Shown here in pieces: positions 36,101 through 45,124 of a stretch of DNA of 64,000 bases (position 1 is the stretch's first letter; each line of letters begins with the position of its first letter). The translations under genes were made by a program, and so were the position numbers. The DNA comes from JAEUSE01 sp964648985. Lineage in GTDB: Bacteria > Patescibacteriota > Doudnabacteria > UBA920. The stretch spans positions 15,927-79,926 of the forward strand of contig CAZYMS010000002.1 of the NCBI GenBank assembly GCA_964648985.1, given 5' to 3'. The notes under the pieces are model-generated. The model was not told the DNA's origin. It saw only the letters and a program-made list of their open reading frames with translations, and ran no database searches.

Positions 36101-39100
36101 AAAACTTGGAAAGGCTTGACGATAAAGAAAGAATTGCATTTAACGTAGAAAGATTTGCTGAGGACATACTAGCGGGCTCATACGACAGCGAAGCCGCACT
36201 CAGAGACCGTCTCGCTACCAGAAGAAACGACCAACCTTCTCCTGAACAACAGGCTCGTCTATATGAACTATTCAGTCTTTATGAATCATATAGTCAAAAC
36301 AGAAACCGTATAGAAGGCGAAATTCAATCCAGTTTTACTATTGAAGACTTGTCCGATGGAATTTTAGAAGGCAGGTATTTAACACGCATCGGACTTGAAC
36401 GAACACTCGCCAGGACCAATATTTCTGAAAATGAAAGAACTACATTACTGGACCTCTACGATGTATACAAGGAAATTCCCCGAAGTGAGAGAGATTCACT
36501 TGGTACTAACATTCGCTTTGGCCAATTTAATGAGGCGCGCAATAGAATTGAAACGCAATTTAGCCTAGATAAAACCGCGATAAAACAAATAAAATCCCTC
36601 GATCTTCTCAGGACCATAAACAAGGCTGAAAAGGTATTTCAATTTACCTTGGCAACCAACCGCATTTTGAGAGCACTTAATAATGACGAATACGAAGACG
36701 CACTAAGCGAAATAAGCCTCCTCAAACCAAACAATCAAGAAGAAACAGATCGTGTGGCCGACCTTGCAGAGAAAGCCTTTTTGGTTCGCCAGAAAGTCAT
36801 TGCTGCAAAGGTAATTAGGGCAGCCACAAATAGCACTCAATACAATAATGCGTTTATCACGTTAAATGGACTAAACACTACCCGCCCACAAGACCAGCAA
36901 GTATGCATAACACTCAGAAGCATACTTACTGACTCCGAATTAAGCGTAATCCGACGCAACGAAGCGAACGACTCTTTTGATGCCACAGAACGCTTAGCAG
37001 CGCAACAAGAAAGCATTGCACAAATCCCTTTAAGAAGCGAAGCCTATATTGCTTTAGCAAGAGAGCTTGAAGGTAAAGCTTTAGAGCGAGAATATGACTC
37101 TATATCTGCCGCGTTCTTTGTGGACACTGCTAACACAATCCTAAATCGTATCGCGCGACTACCAGAGCTGAATGGGAGCCAAGTTGCCCAAAAGAAACGA
37201 CTTTTCGCTGACTATGTTAGTTTCTTGAACGACAAACAGGGTGCGCGCCCGATAGACTACGAAATAGCAAGCAAGGTAGAAGTGGAGCAGATTTTACAGG
37301 GCGCCGAAGTCGAAATAACATCGGAAAATTTGGGTATAAATACGAGGGCCTTCGCATACTTAAAAGCAAACTACAGACAAGGCATTGGAATACTCGTAGA
37401 AACCTTGAGGGCTGATAACGAAACTAATCCGACCATGAACCGAATAGTCCCAAAAAATAAAGCTAGCAAAGAAGCAAAGAATTTGAGACGTAGCTTAAAA
37501 GAGTACCGCACTCAAAGAACCCTGAACCCTCGCGAGGAAGCCTATATCAGATCCATTGACCTACTTTCTGCGGTTAATCCCTTGCTCGTGGCTGCGGCGC
37601 GATCAGACTTTGGCACGACAAGTGCATTTGTTAGATCTTATATAGAACAACGATCGAACCGAACCAAAGAAACACTCACAGATGGTCAGTACATCCCCAT
37701 AATTATTGGCGGCTTAGGACCAGGGGGTATTACTTCCATGGGAGCGGTTCTGCGAAAATATCCGGAACTTGCAGCACAGACTCTTGGACTCGATAGCGCA
37801 GAGCAAGTTGGCGGCCCCTTTGGAATACCGCAAGGTCCAGCCTGGGGGCTAAATAGCGCAAGTGGTGTTGGTGATAAAGAATTTATCCCCGACCCATTAG
37901 ATAAGCCAGATAGCGAAACAGTGCGCGGCTACGGAGACCCGACCCGCGGGTACGTTGCTGAGCGAAGGGAAGCGAACCCGGACAGCCGCGACTTTAGCAT
38001 TAACCGATTTGCAAGCTTTGGGCCATCACCCGAACAAGTCGCTCCAAAGAAACGGTACGTGACTAACGAAGAAACCGAAATAACCATGACTTTGCAAGCA
38101 GCAGTCATGTTCAACAAGATAGCACTAGAAACAAAGATACTTAAGGTTGAGCCCGCTCCTGAGGATGGAAAACCAGGGAGCAGGCTTGCAACTTTAGAAC
38201 TTACTGAAAACGGTTCAACAAGAACCATACAAGTGCGCACTGAATTATGCATTACATCCAGTGGGTTTGGCGAAGAAACGTACGGTTTTGACCTAAAGAA
38301 TAAACGAGCGGAAGAAGTTATTGCATACTCAGAAGATAGACCTGGTGTGCCTCTCTATGCGCCGTATCTGAAAATGTTTAAGGCGCTCGTGGACCGAACA
38401 AAAAGCCCAGAAGAAAAACAGCCAGGACAAGTAGTTGTTATTTACGGGAACGGAGATTCCAGACGCACCATGGAAGAACAACTCACGCGACTATTTGCTG
38501 AATCCAGTGATGCAGTAAAAAACATTAAGAAAATATACGTTATTGTTACAGGTGAAGATAGTAAAAGACCTCGGTATCGTGGCAGAGACGACGTAAAGGC
38601 GCGCGGAGCACGCCAGAGCATTATTACGGAAATACCGGGACGTGTAGGCGATGTTGGTTTTGCCGATCAAGAGCGCAATACGTTAAATGTGTACGATGCG
38701 AACGGCAATCGTTTTACAGACCCTGTTACGGGCGAAACTATAGTAGCGAATCATGTCATTCCAACCGCCGGCTTCAAACCTTCAGTAGATGAGGTGTTCC
38801 AGCCATATCTGCAAGGGCAAAAACTGGCAGACGGCGTAGAACCAATCACTCTTCCAGGCGCTCCGGATATTGCTGTGGCAGATCAGATTAAGGGAGAAGA
38901 TGGACTTATATTTGTACAAACCTCGTCTAAACCTAGATTCAACCAAGCCAAATACGATGCGCTCCCAGAGCGCACCCGAGCAGCCCTGCTCAGTGTTGGC
39001 GCCGAGAACTTAGTAGCCATTGGCGTGCGCGGTGCAGACACCGAAGCAGCGGTTAATATTGTTCTTGATAAGTTGCGGAGGAAAATCCTTCTAGCTGAAG

Positions 39101-39591
39101 AAGAACCAACTTCTACAGTCACAAGAAGGGAAATAAAAGAAATTGCAGCGTCTGATTTTACTATACCTGCCGCTGAAGGCTTAGAGGATGCTCGTACCCA
39201 AGACAATGCTAACCCACAACGCACTGCGAGCGCCTTACTTGCGTACTCACTCGCAGATATAGAATTTGCTGGAGAAAGTCGCCAGGGATCACAAATGACA
39301 CGAGGCGTCTTACTACGTGGCAATTTTAAACTTGGCCTAACCCTTCAAAAGAACTCAACAGGACAAACTTTCTGGCAAGCCAGGACAGCCGAAGGCATAG
39401 ACGGTGGCGCCTTTGCGGCTCCCATGCCGAAGGCGGTAGAACTCGCAGTTCAAGAACGACTACAAAATCAAGCCCTACAAGCATATTGCTTTAAAACTCT
39501 AAAAGGCAAACGTGGCCCTTCTCCCAAGCTAACTCTAAATCTTGCTTTTAAAAACGGCCGTATACAACCTGCTGAAACTTTTGTAGAATAA
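33145..39591 (+). CDS. Giant helical-repeat protein with Rossmann-like C-terminal region
   Basis: 2148 aa, with no signal peptide or transmembrane helix seen. Residues 1 to about 1500 are charged and helical. They hold degenerate units of about 60 aa (such as YDSEAALRDRLATRRND, then LYELFSLYESY) and three larger repeats marked by NAAFSEIENLS, FDKVFEKLNSL and YNNAFITLNGL near 336, 759 and 1233. Each is followed by a SIPxRNxxY-like segment and a RIxxxP block. At about 1521 IIIGGLGPGGI looks like a dinucleotide-binding loop, and at about 1763 VVVIYGNGDSRR is a second Rossmann-type motif, as in flavin monooxygenase-type or pyridine-nucleotide oxidoreductases. The position between lemA and htpX suggests a shared envelope-stress role; this is inferred. 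Codon use looks like its neighbours. Confidence 0.7.
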   Translation: MAEGFGSRDISSEFEAVRSETASEAQVETGAQVAKGNAETDAVIQKLILSGKYDSPAQLKRELEGSTPPLRENEIRRLTGIYDAYTFFQRAEREAGEKLNIAERDIQLTRRALRGLYRDTDDLENSLLLTEPPLATATKETIRTLYSIQEKITANNGKTREEKFKVDQLIELTTDIFRNEFDRDRLEQEIDLVDPELTSEQTEELLSIVDIYNALPTAVKDVFGRGIINDDFQEIQQYINGLDESKLSARAQNNIRENIYGLIGLVTKNNPEQKILDALASEDAQAAVELTTRVRPKSSEQEKRLQELRERGIDLLNEEKIAALIRRLNQDSPNFNAAFSEIENLSTNPDAQIQELAKNLNQLAQELELAQYELSIYTPKFNTDSLLDVQLTIIRSIPERNSTYSQKKQVLLNDAYDREEDAVRASFGSAPLETITARINAIPDTRPEKITKLRNEYQTFLAQKTLAEQPKQNPETEVESNPDIAALRAIEEKILKGKFTAKTILPVLEEVPNGFNAGRLNGIFEIYGANKKDRELIQKNNKVNGQALIYIEKILQREYGAGRDLEDDIGKIPRKLTLDLRTIIRNINESQVEYEQARSEIALLQEGEAEAGAILERIFRPTGRAYSERDLEKDLEISPLISEEAITDLRAALISRNELTQEQRKEVYAALRSESYEDLSGISTDIADSAATSFALDRAISQIIGAGNTDAAKRIVTEYTEILTQRRPQKLAELERVIANEEEQNILVIANVYLQSTPPDFDKVFEKLNSLTPSRESSRSAQESLIEFTERLELASFQEQLAAFPFSATSSLGAKLAIIQTIPRRNQNYLAKIEEFTQEAYKAELDSINLAFTTDTTAETLQRIARLPKSQTPQTLEPLEYFKRFLNNNRYSREDLALVEQAMQDAQTETKQQELAEFKRIRFVNVDKEPRPGYERSEGGADLLSTALDPDTTLEALESRINNTLVLDQDRTRLFEIFETAQNYSENLERLDDKERIAFNVERFAEDILAGSYDSEAALRDRLATRRNDQPSPEQQARLYELFSLYESYSQNRNRIEGEIQSSFTIEDLSDGILEGRYLTRIGLERTLARTNISENERTTLLDLYDVYKEIPRSERDSLGTNIRFGQFNEARNRIETQFSLDKTAIKQIKSLDLLRTINKAEKVFQFTLATNRILRALNNDEYEDALSEISLLKPNNQEETDRVADLAEKAFLVRQKVIAAKVIRAATNSTQYNNAFITLNGLNTTRPQDQQVCITLRSILTDSELSVIRRNEANDSFDATERLAAQQESIAQIPLRSEAYIALARELEGKALEREYDSISAAFFVDTANTILNRIARLPELNGSQVAQKKRLFADYVSFLNDKQGARPIDYEIASKVEVEQILQGAEVEITSENLGINTRAFAYLKANYRQGIGILVETLRADNETNPTMNRIVPKNKASKEAKNLRRSLKEYRTQRTLNPREEAYIRSIDLLSAVNPLLVAAARSDFGTTSAFVRSYIEQRSNRTKETLTDGQYIPIIIGGLGPGGITSMGAVLRKYPELAAQTLGLDSAEQVGGPFGIPQGPAWGLNSASGVGDKEFIPDPLDKPDSETVRGYGDPTRGYVAERREANPDSRDFSINRFASFGPSPEQVAPKKRYVTNEETEITMTLQAAVMFNKIALETKILKVEPAPEDGKPGSRLATLELTENGSTRTIQVRTELCITSSGFGEETYGFDLKNKRAEEVIAYSEDRPGVPLYAPYLKMFKALVDRTKSPEEKQPGQVVVIYGNGDSRRTMEEQLTRLFAESSDAVKNIKKIYVIVTGEDSKRPRYRGRDDVKARGARQSIITEIPGRVGDVGFADQERNTLNVYDANGNRFTDPVTGETIVANHVIPTAGFKPSVDEVFQPYLQGQKLADGVEPITLPGAPDIAVADQIKGEDGLIFVQTSSKPRFNQAKYDALPERTRAALLSVGAENLVAIGVRGADTEAAVNIVLDKLRRKILLAEEEPTSTVTRREIKEIAASDFTIPAAEGLEDARTQDNANPQRTASALLAYSLADIEFAGESRQGSQMTRGVLLRGNFKLGLTLQKNSTGQTFWQARTAEGIDGGAFAAPMPKAVELAVQERLQNQALQAYCFKTLKGKRGPSPKLTLNLAFKNGRIQPAETFVE

Positions 39592-39596
39592 GACCT

Positions 39597-40499
39597 ATGA
39601 TTACCTACCACGCTATTGGTCAAAACAAGCGCAGATCAGTATTACTTATATTTTTGTTCTTATTGATAATAATTGCTCTGGGATACGTTTTTAGTCGTGC
39701 ATATGGTCAGCCAGGCATACTAGCCTTCGCTGTAGTATTTTCATCTTTTTCTGCATTTATCTCTTATTACTTTTCCGACAAAATAACACTGGCCATGTCT
39801 CGCGCACGGGAAATAGATAGAAAAAGCTCAGCTGAACTCTATCGTGTGGTAGAAAACCTTACCATAACTGCAGGACTCCCCTTGCCGCGCATATACATAA
39901 TAGAAGACACGGCCATAAATGCTTTCGCCACTGGAAGAGACCCAAAACACGCTGTAATATGTGTTACAACAGGTGCACTAACCAGGCTCAACAAGACAGA
40001 GCTTGAAGGTGTTATTGCCCATGAACTTTCACATGTAGGCAACTACGATATTCGGTTCATGACCCTAGTAGTCGTACTGGTCGGTATTATTACCCTTCTG
40101 GCAGACTGGTTCGTGCACATGGGTCTCTGGGGCGGACATAAACGAGATGACCGTGAGGGTGGTAACAACCAGGCATTTGCCATAGTTGGAATTGTGCTCG
40201 CACTCCTTTCCCCTATTATTGCCACACTTATACAACTTGCGGTGTCGCGTCAACGTGAATATCTGGCAGATGCTTCTGGGGCCTTACTTACCCGCTACCC
40301 AGAAGGATTGGCAAGCGCACTGGAAAAAATAGCAGCAGATAAAGAGCCACTTGAAGCTGCAAACAAGGCTACCGCCCATCTCTATATTGCAAACCCCCTT
40401 AAAAACCAAGGGGGCAGCGTGGGCTGGTTCGCAAATTTATTTAATACTCACCCGCCCGTACAAGACCGCGTCAAGCGCCTTAGAGAAATGAACCTGTAA
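39597..40499 (+). CDS. htpX: Membrane zinc metalloprotease HtpX
   Basis: 300 aa. Two N-terminal transmembrane helices (about 14-32 and 37-57), the M48 zinc motif HELSH at residues 142-146, two more hydrophobic helices (about 157-178 and 195-217) and the EYLADASGA segment with the third ligand Glu. HtpX degrades damaged membrane proteins. It starts 5 bases after the giant protein stop, so the two are translationally close and surely co-transcribed. Confidence 0.95.
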   Translation: MITYHAIGQNKRRSVLLIFLFLLIIIALGYVFSRAYGQPGILAFAVVFSSFSAFISYYFSDKITLAMSRAREIDRKSSAELYRVVENLTITAGLPLPRIYIIEDTAINAFATGRDPKHAVICVTTGALTRLNKTELEGVIAHELSHVGNYDIRFMTLVVVLVGIITLLADWFVHMGLWGGHKRDDREGGNNQAFAIVGIVLALLSPIIATLIQLAVSRQREYLADASGALLTRYPEGLASALEKIAADKEPLEAANKATAHLYIANPLKNQGGSVGWFANLFNTHPPVQDRVKRLREMNL

Positions 40500-40543
40500 A
40501 TTACAGTAAATATACTGCTTACTTAGAGGGTAGAAAAAAAATA

Positions 40544-40590
40544 CAACGGGCACCATTACACTACGCAATGGTGCCCATTGTTCTATTTTT
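40544..40590. terminator. Bidirectional terminator between htpX and recX
   Basis: A perfect 10-bp stem (40548-40557 / 40567-40576). T-rich tracts follow on the plus strand, and a run of eight T follows on the minus strand. Confidence 0.88.
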
Positions 40591-40594
40591 TGTT

Positions 40595-41101
40595 CTATGC
40601 ATCATCACTATCATGGAGATTGTCAAAGACCTTAAACACCACGGCAAGGCTAAAGCCACGGCGAAGAAAACGCTGCATGATGCGCTGTTTTTCCTTTGGA
40701 TCATCTAAGGTATTCATCATCCTCTGTTTTTGCTTAAATTTATGGGCGGTAACAAGTTCTTCTGCAGGCGGATAAAAATCTTTCAGCGCTTTTTCTATTT
40801 GAGACTTAGGAAGTTTACGTTGTAAGAGTTTCTGTTTTATATACACAGGTCCATATAATCCAAACTCCCTATACTCTCTTATAAGGCCTTCCAAAAGCCT
40901 CGTATCATCAACATATTTTAAGTGCTTGAGTTTATCCAAAACACTCGCAATGGTTTGCTCGGCAAATTCCTTTTCTCTAAGCCGACCCTGCAATTCGTCT
41001 GCACCCCTGAAACGAATTTCGAGCAACCGAAGAGCATAAGCGTATGCCTCATCCACCGATGTTGGATCTTTTGCTTTTTTTATTCGTTTCCACATACGCA
41101 A
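40595..41101 (-). CDS. recX: Recombination regulator RecX
   Basis: 168 aa. RecX proteins bind RecA filaments and inhibit them. The three-helix repeats are visible: AYAYALRLLEIRFRGADELQGRL, YVDDTRLLEGLIREYREFGLYGPVYIKQKL and the last RIMQRFLRRGFSLAVVFKVF. recA is not in the window. It converges with htpX on a shared terminator. Confidence 0.85.
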   Translation of the reverse strand: MRMWKRIKKAKDPTSVDEAYAYALRLLEIRFRGADELQGRLREKEFAEQTIASVLDKLKHLKYVDDTRLLEGLIREYREFGLYGPVYIKQKLLQRKLPKSQIEKALKDFYPPAEELVTAHKFKQKQRMMNTLDDPKEKQRIMQRFLRRGFSLAVVFKVFDNLHDSDDA

Positions 41102-41276
41102 AGCACTGAATTAAGAATACATAACACCGAATAAAGAAAAGTAGAGAAACTTCAGAAATTAATCACAAGTTAGTACTGTATACTATAAGTGTAACATTGC
41201 ATTCGTGGACAATGAAAAGTATGCGGTCGAAAGCAATGGCTGAACACTTTTCTGACCACTATCCATTCAATAACAT

Positions 41277-41310
41277 TTGACAATTATCACTCTCCCCTAT
41301 AGACTGATAA
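41277..41310 (+). promoter_or_regulatory. clpC promoter with CIRCE-like operator
   Basis: A -35 TTGACA (41277-41282) lies 17 bases before a -10 TAGACT (41300-41305). An inverted repeat TTATCACTC-N9-GACTGATAA (41284-41292 / 41302-41310) overlaps them. It has the same arm length and spacer as the HrcA operator CIRCE (TTAGCACTC-N9-GAGTGCTAA), matching 8 of 9 and 7 of 9 bases. Heat-shock control of clpC by an HrcA-like repressor is inferred. Confidence 0.65.
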
Positions 41311-41386
41311 TATATTACTATAAAATAAACTACGCGGATTTTCTTTCTTTGTTATCTGTGCAATCCGTGTATCTGTGGAAAAACAT

Positions 41387-43939
41387 ATGACAAACTTCAA
41401 CTTCATACTCGAGCGCCTCTCCTCCCGCGCGAAGAATGCACTCATTGCAGCGCAAATGATCTCTGAAGAACTCAAGTGCGACCACATAGGGACAGAACAC
41501 TTACTATACGGCATTGTTTCAGAGAAAAACTCATTCGCAGCAGAAATACTAACGCGAAGCAAAATTACGCTGGAGCGATTGCGACCAGAAATTGACGCGG
41601 TAAACGCGGACAGTAAAATAGAACGCTGGAAACCAGTGTTATCGGAAAATCTTAAACTTGGTATTGAACGCGCGGCAATAGCGGCAAGTCAGTTCGGCTA
41701 CCAATTTATCGGCACTGAACATTTCCTCTACGGCCTTATCTCTATGCCGGAAAACCGCGCTAAAACAATTTTGCGGAAACTTGGTAGCGATGGCCACGAG
41801 TTGGAGCACAATCTATTGGCTGTGTTTGAGAACATCTCTCGTTTCCCTGCGGAAAATGGCGATACACCCCCATCGAACATGCCAAACTCACCCCAAAATG
41901 GACCAACGAATGTTCCGCAAAAGGGTAATGCACTTGAATATTTCGCTTCAGATCTGACTAAGAAGGCAAATGATGGCAAAGTAGATCCGGTCATTGGCCG
42001 CAAGCACGAGATAGAACGCATGGTTTCTATTTTGGCGCGACGTACCAAAAATAACCCGGTTCTTATTGGGGAGGCTGGCGTAGGTAAAACTGCTATTGTC
42101 GAAGGGCTCGCACTTGCTATCGCCAAACGCGAAGTACCCGATGTATTACTCGATAAACGTATTTTAAGCCTCGACCTTGCACTGGTAGTTGCAGGATCTA
42201 TGTTCCGTGGAGAATTTGAAAACCGGCTTAAACAAATTATAGATGAGGTAAAGGCAGACCCGAATATTATTCTGTTCATAGACGAACTTCATACCATGGT
42301 TGGAGCAGGTGCCACCACTGGGAGTCTTGATGCTGCGAATATTTTAAAACCAGCTTTAGCACGCGGCGAAATTCGCATTATTGGCGCTACAACTCTAGCA
42401 GAATATAAGAAGCATATAGAACACGACTCTGCTTTAGAGCGCCGATTCCAATCTATTCTTGTAGAAGAACCGAGTCCAGCAGAAGCAATGGCCATTTTGA
42501 AAGGTCTCCGACCAAACTATGAGAAGCACCACCACGTTACCATAACCGATGGCGCTCTTAAAGCAGCAGTAGATCTTTCCACACGGTACATACAAGATCA
42601 TTTCTTACCAGATAAAGCAGTAGACTTGGTAGATGAAACAGCAGCGTTTCTCCGAAGCCTTGCTGAGAATTCCAAAGTACTCAGGCAAAAGAAGAAAGTA
42701 GAGACAGACTTAATTAGCCTAGAAGAAGAGAAAACCAAGGCTGTATGGCAAGGCGACTTTGCAACAGCCGAACATTTACGCCTCCAAGAAGACCTCTTGC
42801 TTAAGCAAAAGCTCGATTTGGAAGAAGCGCTTAAAACTGAAAATAATAAACCTACTCAGGAAATTACCGCTGAGCATATAGCCCATACAGTTTCGATGAT
42901 GACCAAGATTCCCCTCGACAAGCTCACTCAAACGGAAATTGGCCGGCTCTCTTCTTTGGAGGATACGCTTAAGAGTCACATTGTTGGGCAAGACGAAGCA
43001 GTAACAGAAGTGGCGAAAGCCATTCGTCGTTCTCGTGCTGGCCTTCATAATCCAAAACGCCCACTTGGTTCATTTGTATTCCTCGGCCCAACCGGAGTTG
43101 GAAAAACTGAAACAGCAAAGGTTATTGCCCGAGAAGTCTTTCAAGACGAAGACGCACTTATTCGCGTAGACATGTCCGAATTTATGGAACGTCACAACGT
43201 CTCGAGGCTAGTGGGTGCACCCGCTGGATATGTTGGATATGATGAAGGTGGACGTCTCACAGAAGCCGTGAGACGTAAACCATATTCTGTTGTACTGTTC
43301 GATGAAATTGAAAAAGCGAACCCGGATGTATTTAACATTTTCCTTCAAATCTTGGAAGATGGCATTCTCACTGACGCGCAAGGCAAGACAGTTTCATTTC
43401 GCAATACAGTCATAATTATGACCTCGAATCTGGGGATGCAAGAACTTACTCGTGAAGCAGCAAAGATCGGTTTTGCGGACAAAGAAGCAGAAAAGTCCGC
43501 TACGCCGAAACCAGCAGAACTAAATGAGCAATACGAGCGCATTAAGACAGGAGTACTCGAACAAGTAAGGCAATACTTTAGACCGGAATTTGTAAACCGT
43601 ATAGACAAAGTGCTGGTATTCAGACCTTTGGGCATGCAAGAGCTAAGAAAAATATCTACCTTACAGCTTGCAGAACTTACTGCGCGGCTCAAAGAGCAAA
43701 AGATTATCTTTAAGCCAAGCACCCAGCTTGCAAAATTTATCTCTGAACAAAGTTTTGACCCGCTTCAAGGCGCGCGATTCATTCGTAAGAACATTGAAAC
43801 CCTGGTAGAAGATCCACTGGCAGAAAAGATTATCCAAGCCCATGTAGGCCCTGGCAGCACCATTGTTGCAGGTATTACAAACGGCAGTGTTAGCTTTGAA
43901 ATAGAACAATCCAAGCATCGAATAGCTGTTCCAGCATAA
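41387..43939 (+). CDS. clpC: ATP-dependent Clp protease ATP-binding subunit ClpC
   Basis: 850 aa from the ATG at 41387; a GTG 12 bases earlier is open. It unfolds proteins for ClpP or acts as a disaggregase. The order is two Clp_N repeats (about 1-150), AAA+ module 1 with GEAGVGKTA (about 228) and LFIDELHTMVG, a short middle region with a UVR-like helix (QGDFATAEHLR), and AAA+ module 2 with GPTGVGKTE (about 567), VVLFDEIEKA and the C-terminal D2-small domain. The short middle region favours ClpC over ClpB. Confidence 0.93.
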   Translation: MTNFNFILERLSSRAKNALIAAQMISEELKCDHIGTEHLLYGIVSEKNSFAAEILTRSKITLERLRPEIDAVNADSKIERWKPVLSENLKLGIERAAIAASQFGYQFIGTEHFLYGLISMPENRAKTILRKLGSDGHELEHNLLAVFENISRFPAENGDTPPSNMPNSPQNGPTNVPQKGNALEYFASDLTKKANDGKVDPVIGRKHEIERMVSILARRTKNNPVLIGEAGVGKTAIVEGLALAIAKREVPDVLLDKRILSLDLALVVAGSMFRGEFENRLKQIIDEVKADPNIILFIDELHTMVGAGATTGSLDAANILKPALARGEIRIIGATTLAEYKKHIEHDSALERRFQSILVEEPSPAEAMAILKGLRPNYEKHHHVTITDGALKAAVDLSTRYIQDHFLPDKAVDLVDETAAFLRSLAENSKVLRQKKKVETDLISLEEEKTKAVWQGDFATAEHLRLQEDLLLKQKLDLEEALKTENNKPTQEITAEHIAHTVSMMTKIPLDKLTQTEIGRLSSLEDTLKSHIVGQDEAVTEVAKAIRRSRAGLHNPKRPLGSFVFLGPTGVGKTETAKVIAREVFQDEDALIRVDMSEFMERHNVSRLVGAPAGYVGYDEGGRLTEAVRRKPYSVVLFDEIEKANPDVFNIFLQILEDGILTDAQGKTVSFRNTVIIMTSNLGMQELTREAAKIGFADKEAEKSATPKPAELNEQYERIKTGVLEQVRQYFRPEFVNRIDKVLVFRPLGMQELRKISTLQLAELTARLKEQKIIFKPSTQLAKFISEQSFDPLQGARFIRKNIETLVEDPLAEKIIQAHVGPGSTIVAGITNGSVSFEIEQSKHRIAVPA

Positions 43940-43991
43940 CCGCTTTCTCAAAAAAACCCTTGTTAATTCAGTAGTTACACAACCGGCAGAT

Positions 43992-44147
43992 GTGTGTCCA
44001 GGATGCAGGCAAAGAAAGCCTCTGCATAAAATGAACTGCAGATATGCACCAAGGGCTACCCCTAAGCCAAAGGGAAATTGCCCTTACACAAACCTGGCTG
44101 CCGAAATAGTGGCCGCCGTTGAACAACCGACCAATGGAACGAGCTAA
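43992..44147 (+). CDS. Possible 51-aa Cys-rich zinc-ribbon peptide
   Basis: A frame from GTG at 43992 to TAA encodes CPGCRQRKPLHKMNC, then NCPY, with an acidic to neutral tail. The CxxC...C...C spacing suggests a small zinc ribbon. There is no clear ribosome binding site, and the stop lies within the terminator stem, so this is weak. It could instead be part of the clpC 3' untranslated region. Confidence 0.3.
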   Translation: MCPGCRQRKPLHKMNCRYAPRATPKPKGNCPYTNLAAEIVAAVEQPTNGTS

Positions 44148-44181
44148 GAACGTACCCCTCGCTCCATTGGTCTCTTTTTTT
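44129..44181 (+). terminator. Terminator after clpC
   Basis: A stem of 14 bp with one mismatch (44129-44143 / 44158-44172) is followed by a run of seven T. Confidence 0.85.
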
Positions 44182-44248
44182 ATATTCATTACTATCTATA
44201 TAACTTTAAATAGTTTACATTTTTGCTATTGCGCACTACATTGGTTAT

Positions 44249-44959
44249 ATGTATCAATTGTTTACCGATGTGTATAAGACGATCCTTGATATAGTTTTAC
44301 CGGTACGCTGCGTCGTGTGCAGAAAGGAAACTGCGGAGGCCCTCTGCCAAGACTGTATACGAAATGTGGAGCCTGTCATTCACCAGCGGTGCATTAGCTG
44401 CGGGAAAAGTAGTCCGTTTGGACTTACGCATGGGCCGTGTAAAACGACCCAAACCCCTGACCGCACCCTTTGCCTATTCCAATACAAAAGCCAAGGCTGC
44501 GCAGAAAGCATTATTACCGGTAAATATAAATTTATCCCATCAGTCTTTACTGTGTACGGCAAACTGCTCGCGCAGCACTTTGAAACGGAGTTCGGCATCT
44601 TAAACAAAGATCGGATCATTATCACTCCCCTACCACTCCACCCCAGACGTAAACGGTGGCGCGGCTATAATCAATCAGAAATCTTGGCAAAGACCTGCGC
44701 AGAGTATTTAGGGCTGTGCTATAAAGATACGCTGATAAGAATCCGATCCACCAAAACACAAAAAGATCTCAGTAAAGACAAACGCACAGCAAACATGCAA
44801 GATTGCTTTGTTGTTAACCCTGATACAACACTGCAAGACAAGGTAATCATACTCATAGACGACGTAATCACCACAGGCAGCACATTGCGAGAAGCAACAA
44901 AAATACTCAAACGAAATGGGGCTTTTTCTGTATGGTGCATGGCCCTCGCACAAGATTAG
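44249..44959 (+). CDS. comF: ComF family phosphoribosyltransferase-like protein
   Basis: 236 aa. An N-terminal zinc ribbon with paired Cys (RCVVC, LCQDC, RCISCG) and a C-terminal phosphoribosyltransferase domain with the PRPP loop VILIDDVITTGST are both present, together with LPLHPRRKRWRGYNQ. ComF acts in DNA uptake in competent bacteria. No other competence gene is in the window, so the exact role here is unknown. Confidence 0.9.
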   Translation: MYQLFTDVYKTILDIVLPVRCVVCRKETAEALCQDCIRNVEPVIHQRCISCGKSSPFGLTHGPCKTTQTPDRTLCLFQYKSQGCAESIITGKYKFIPSVFTVYGKLLAQHFETEFGILNKDRIIITPLPLHPRRKRWRGYNQSEILAKTCAEYLGLCYKDTLIRIRSTKTQKDLSKDKRTANMQDCFVVNPDTTLQDKVIILIDDVITTGSTLREATKILKRNGAFSVWCMALAQD

Positions 44960-45079
44960 ACTCTTATTTTTCTTATCGCATTCTGTATATGCGTTACTTG
45001 ACCGAGAAATTCTTTAGGCTTAGTATTGAGCAAACGGCCTTACCCACCTCTATTGCTCCACAAGTTCGGCAGTTCGTAC

Positions 45080-45099
45080 GTTAACGCGGGCACGTTAAC
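45080..45099 (+). promoter_or_regulatory. Palindrome upstream of the 45125 gene
   Basis: GTTAACG-N6-CGTTAAC lies 15-20 bases before the TTGGAGG ribosome binding site. It could be an operator or a leader hairpin limiting translation. Confidence 0.4.
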
Positions 45100-45124
45100 A
45101 ACCCCATTTTCTTGGAGGTGAATC

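Noticed and set aside
43968..44189. Minus-strand frame of 73 codons
   Set aside because: It crosses the clpC terminator and has no start signals.
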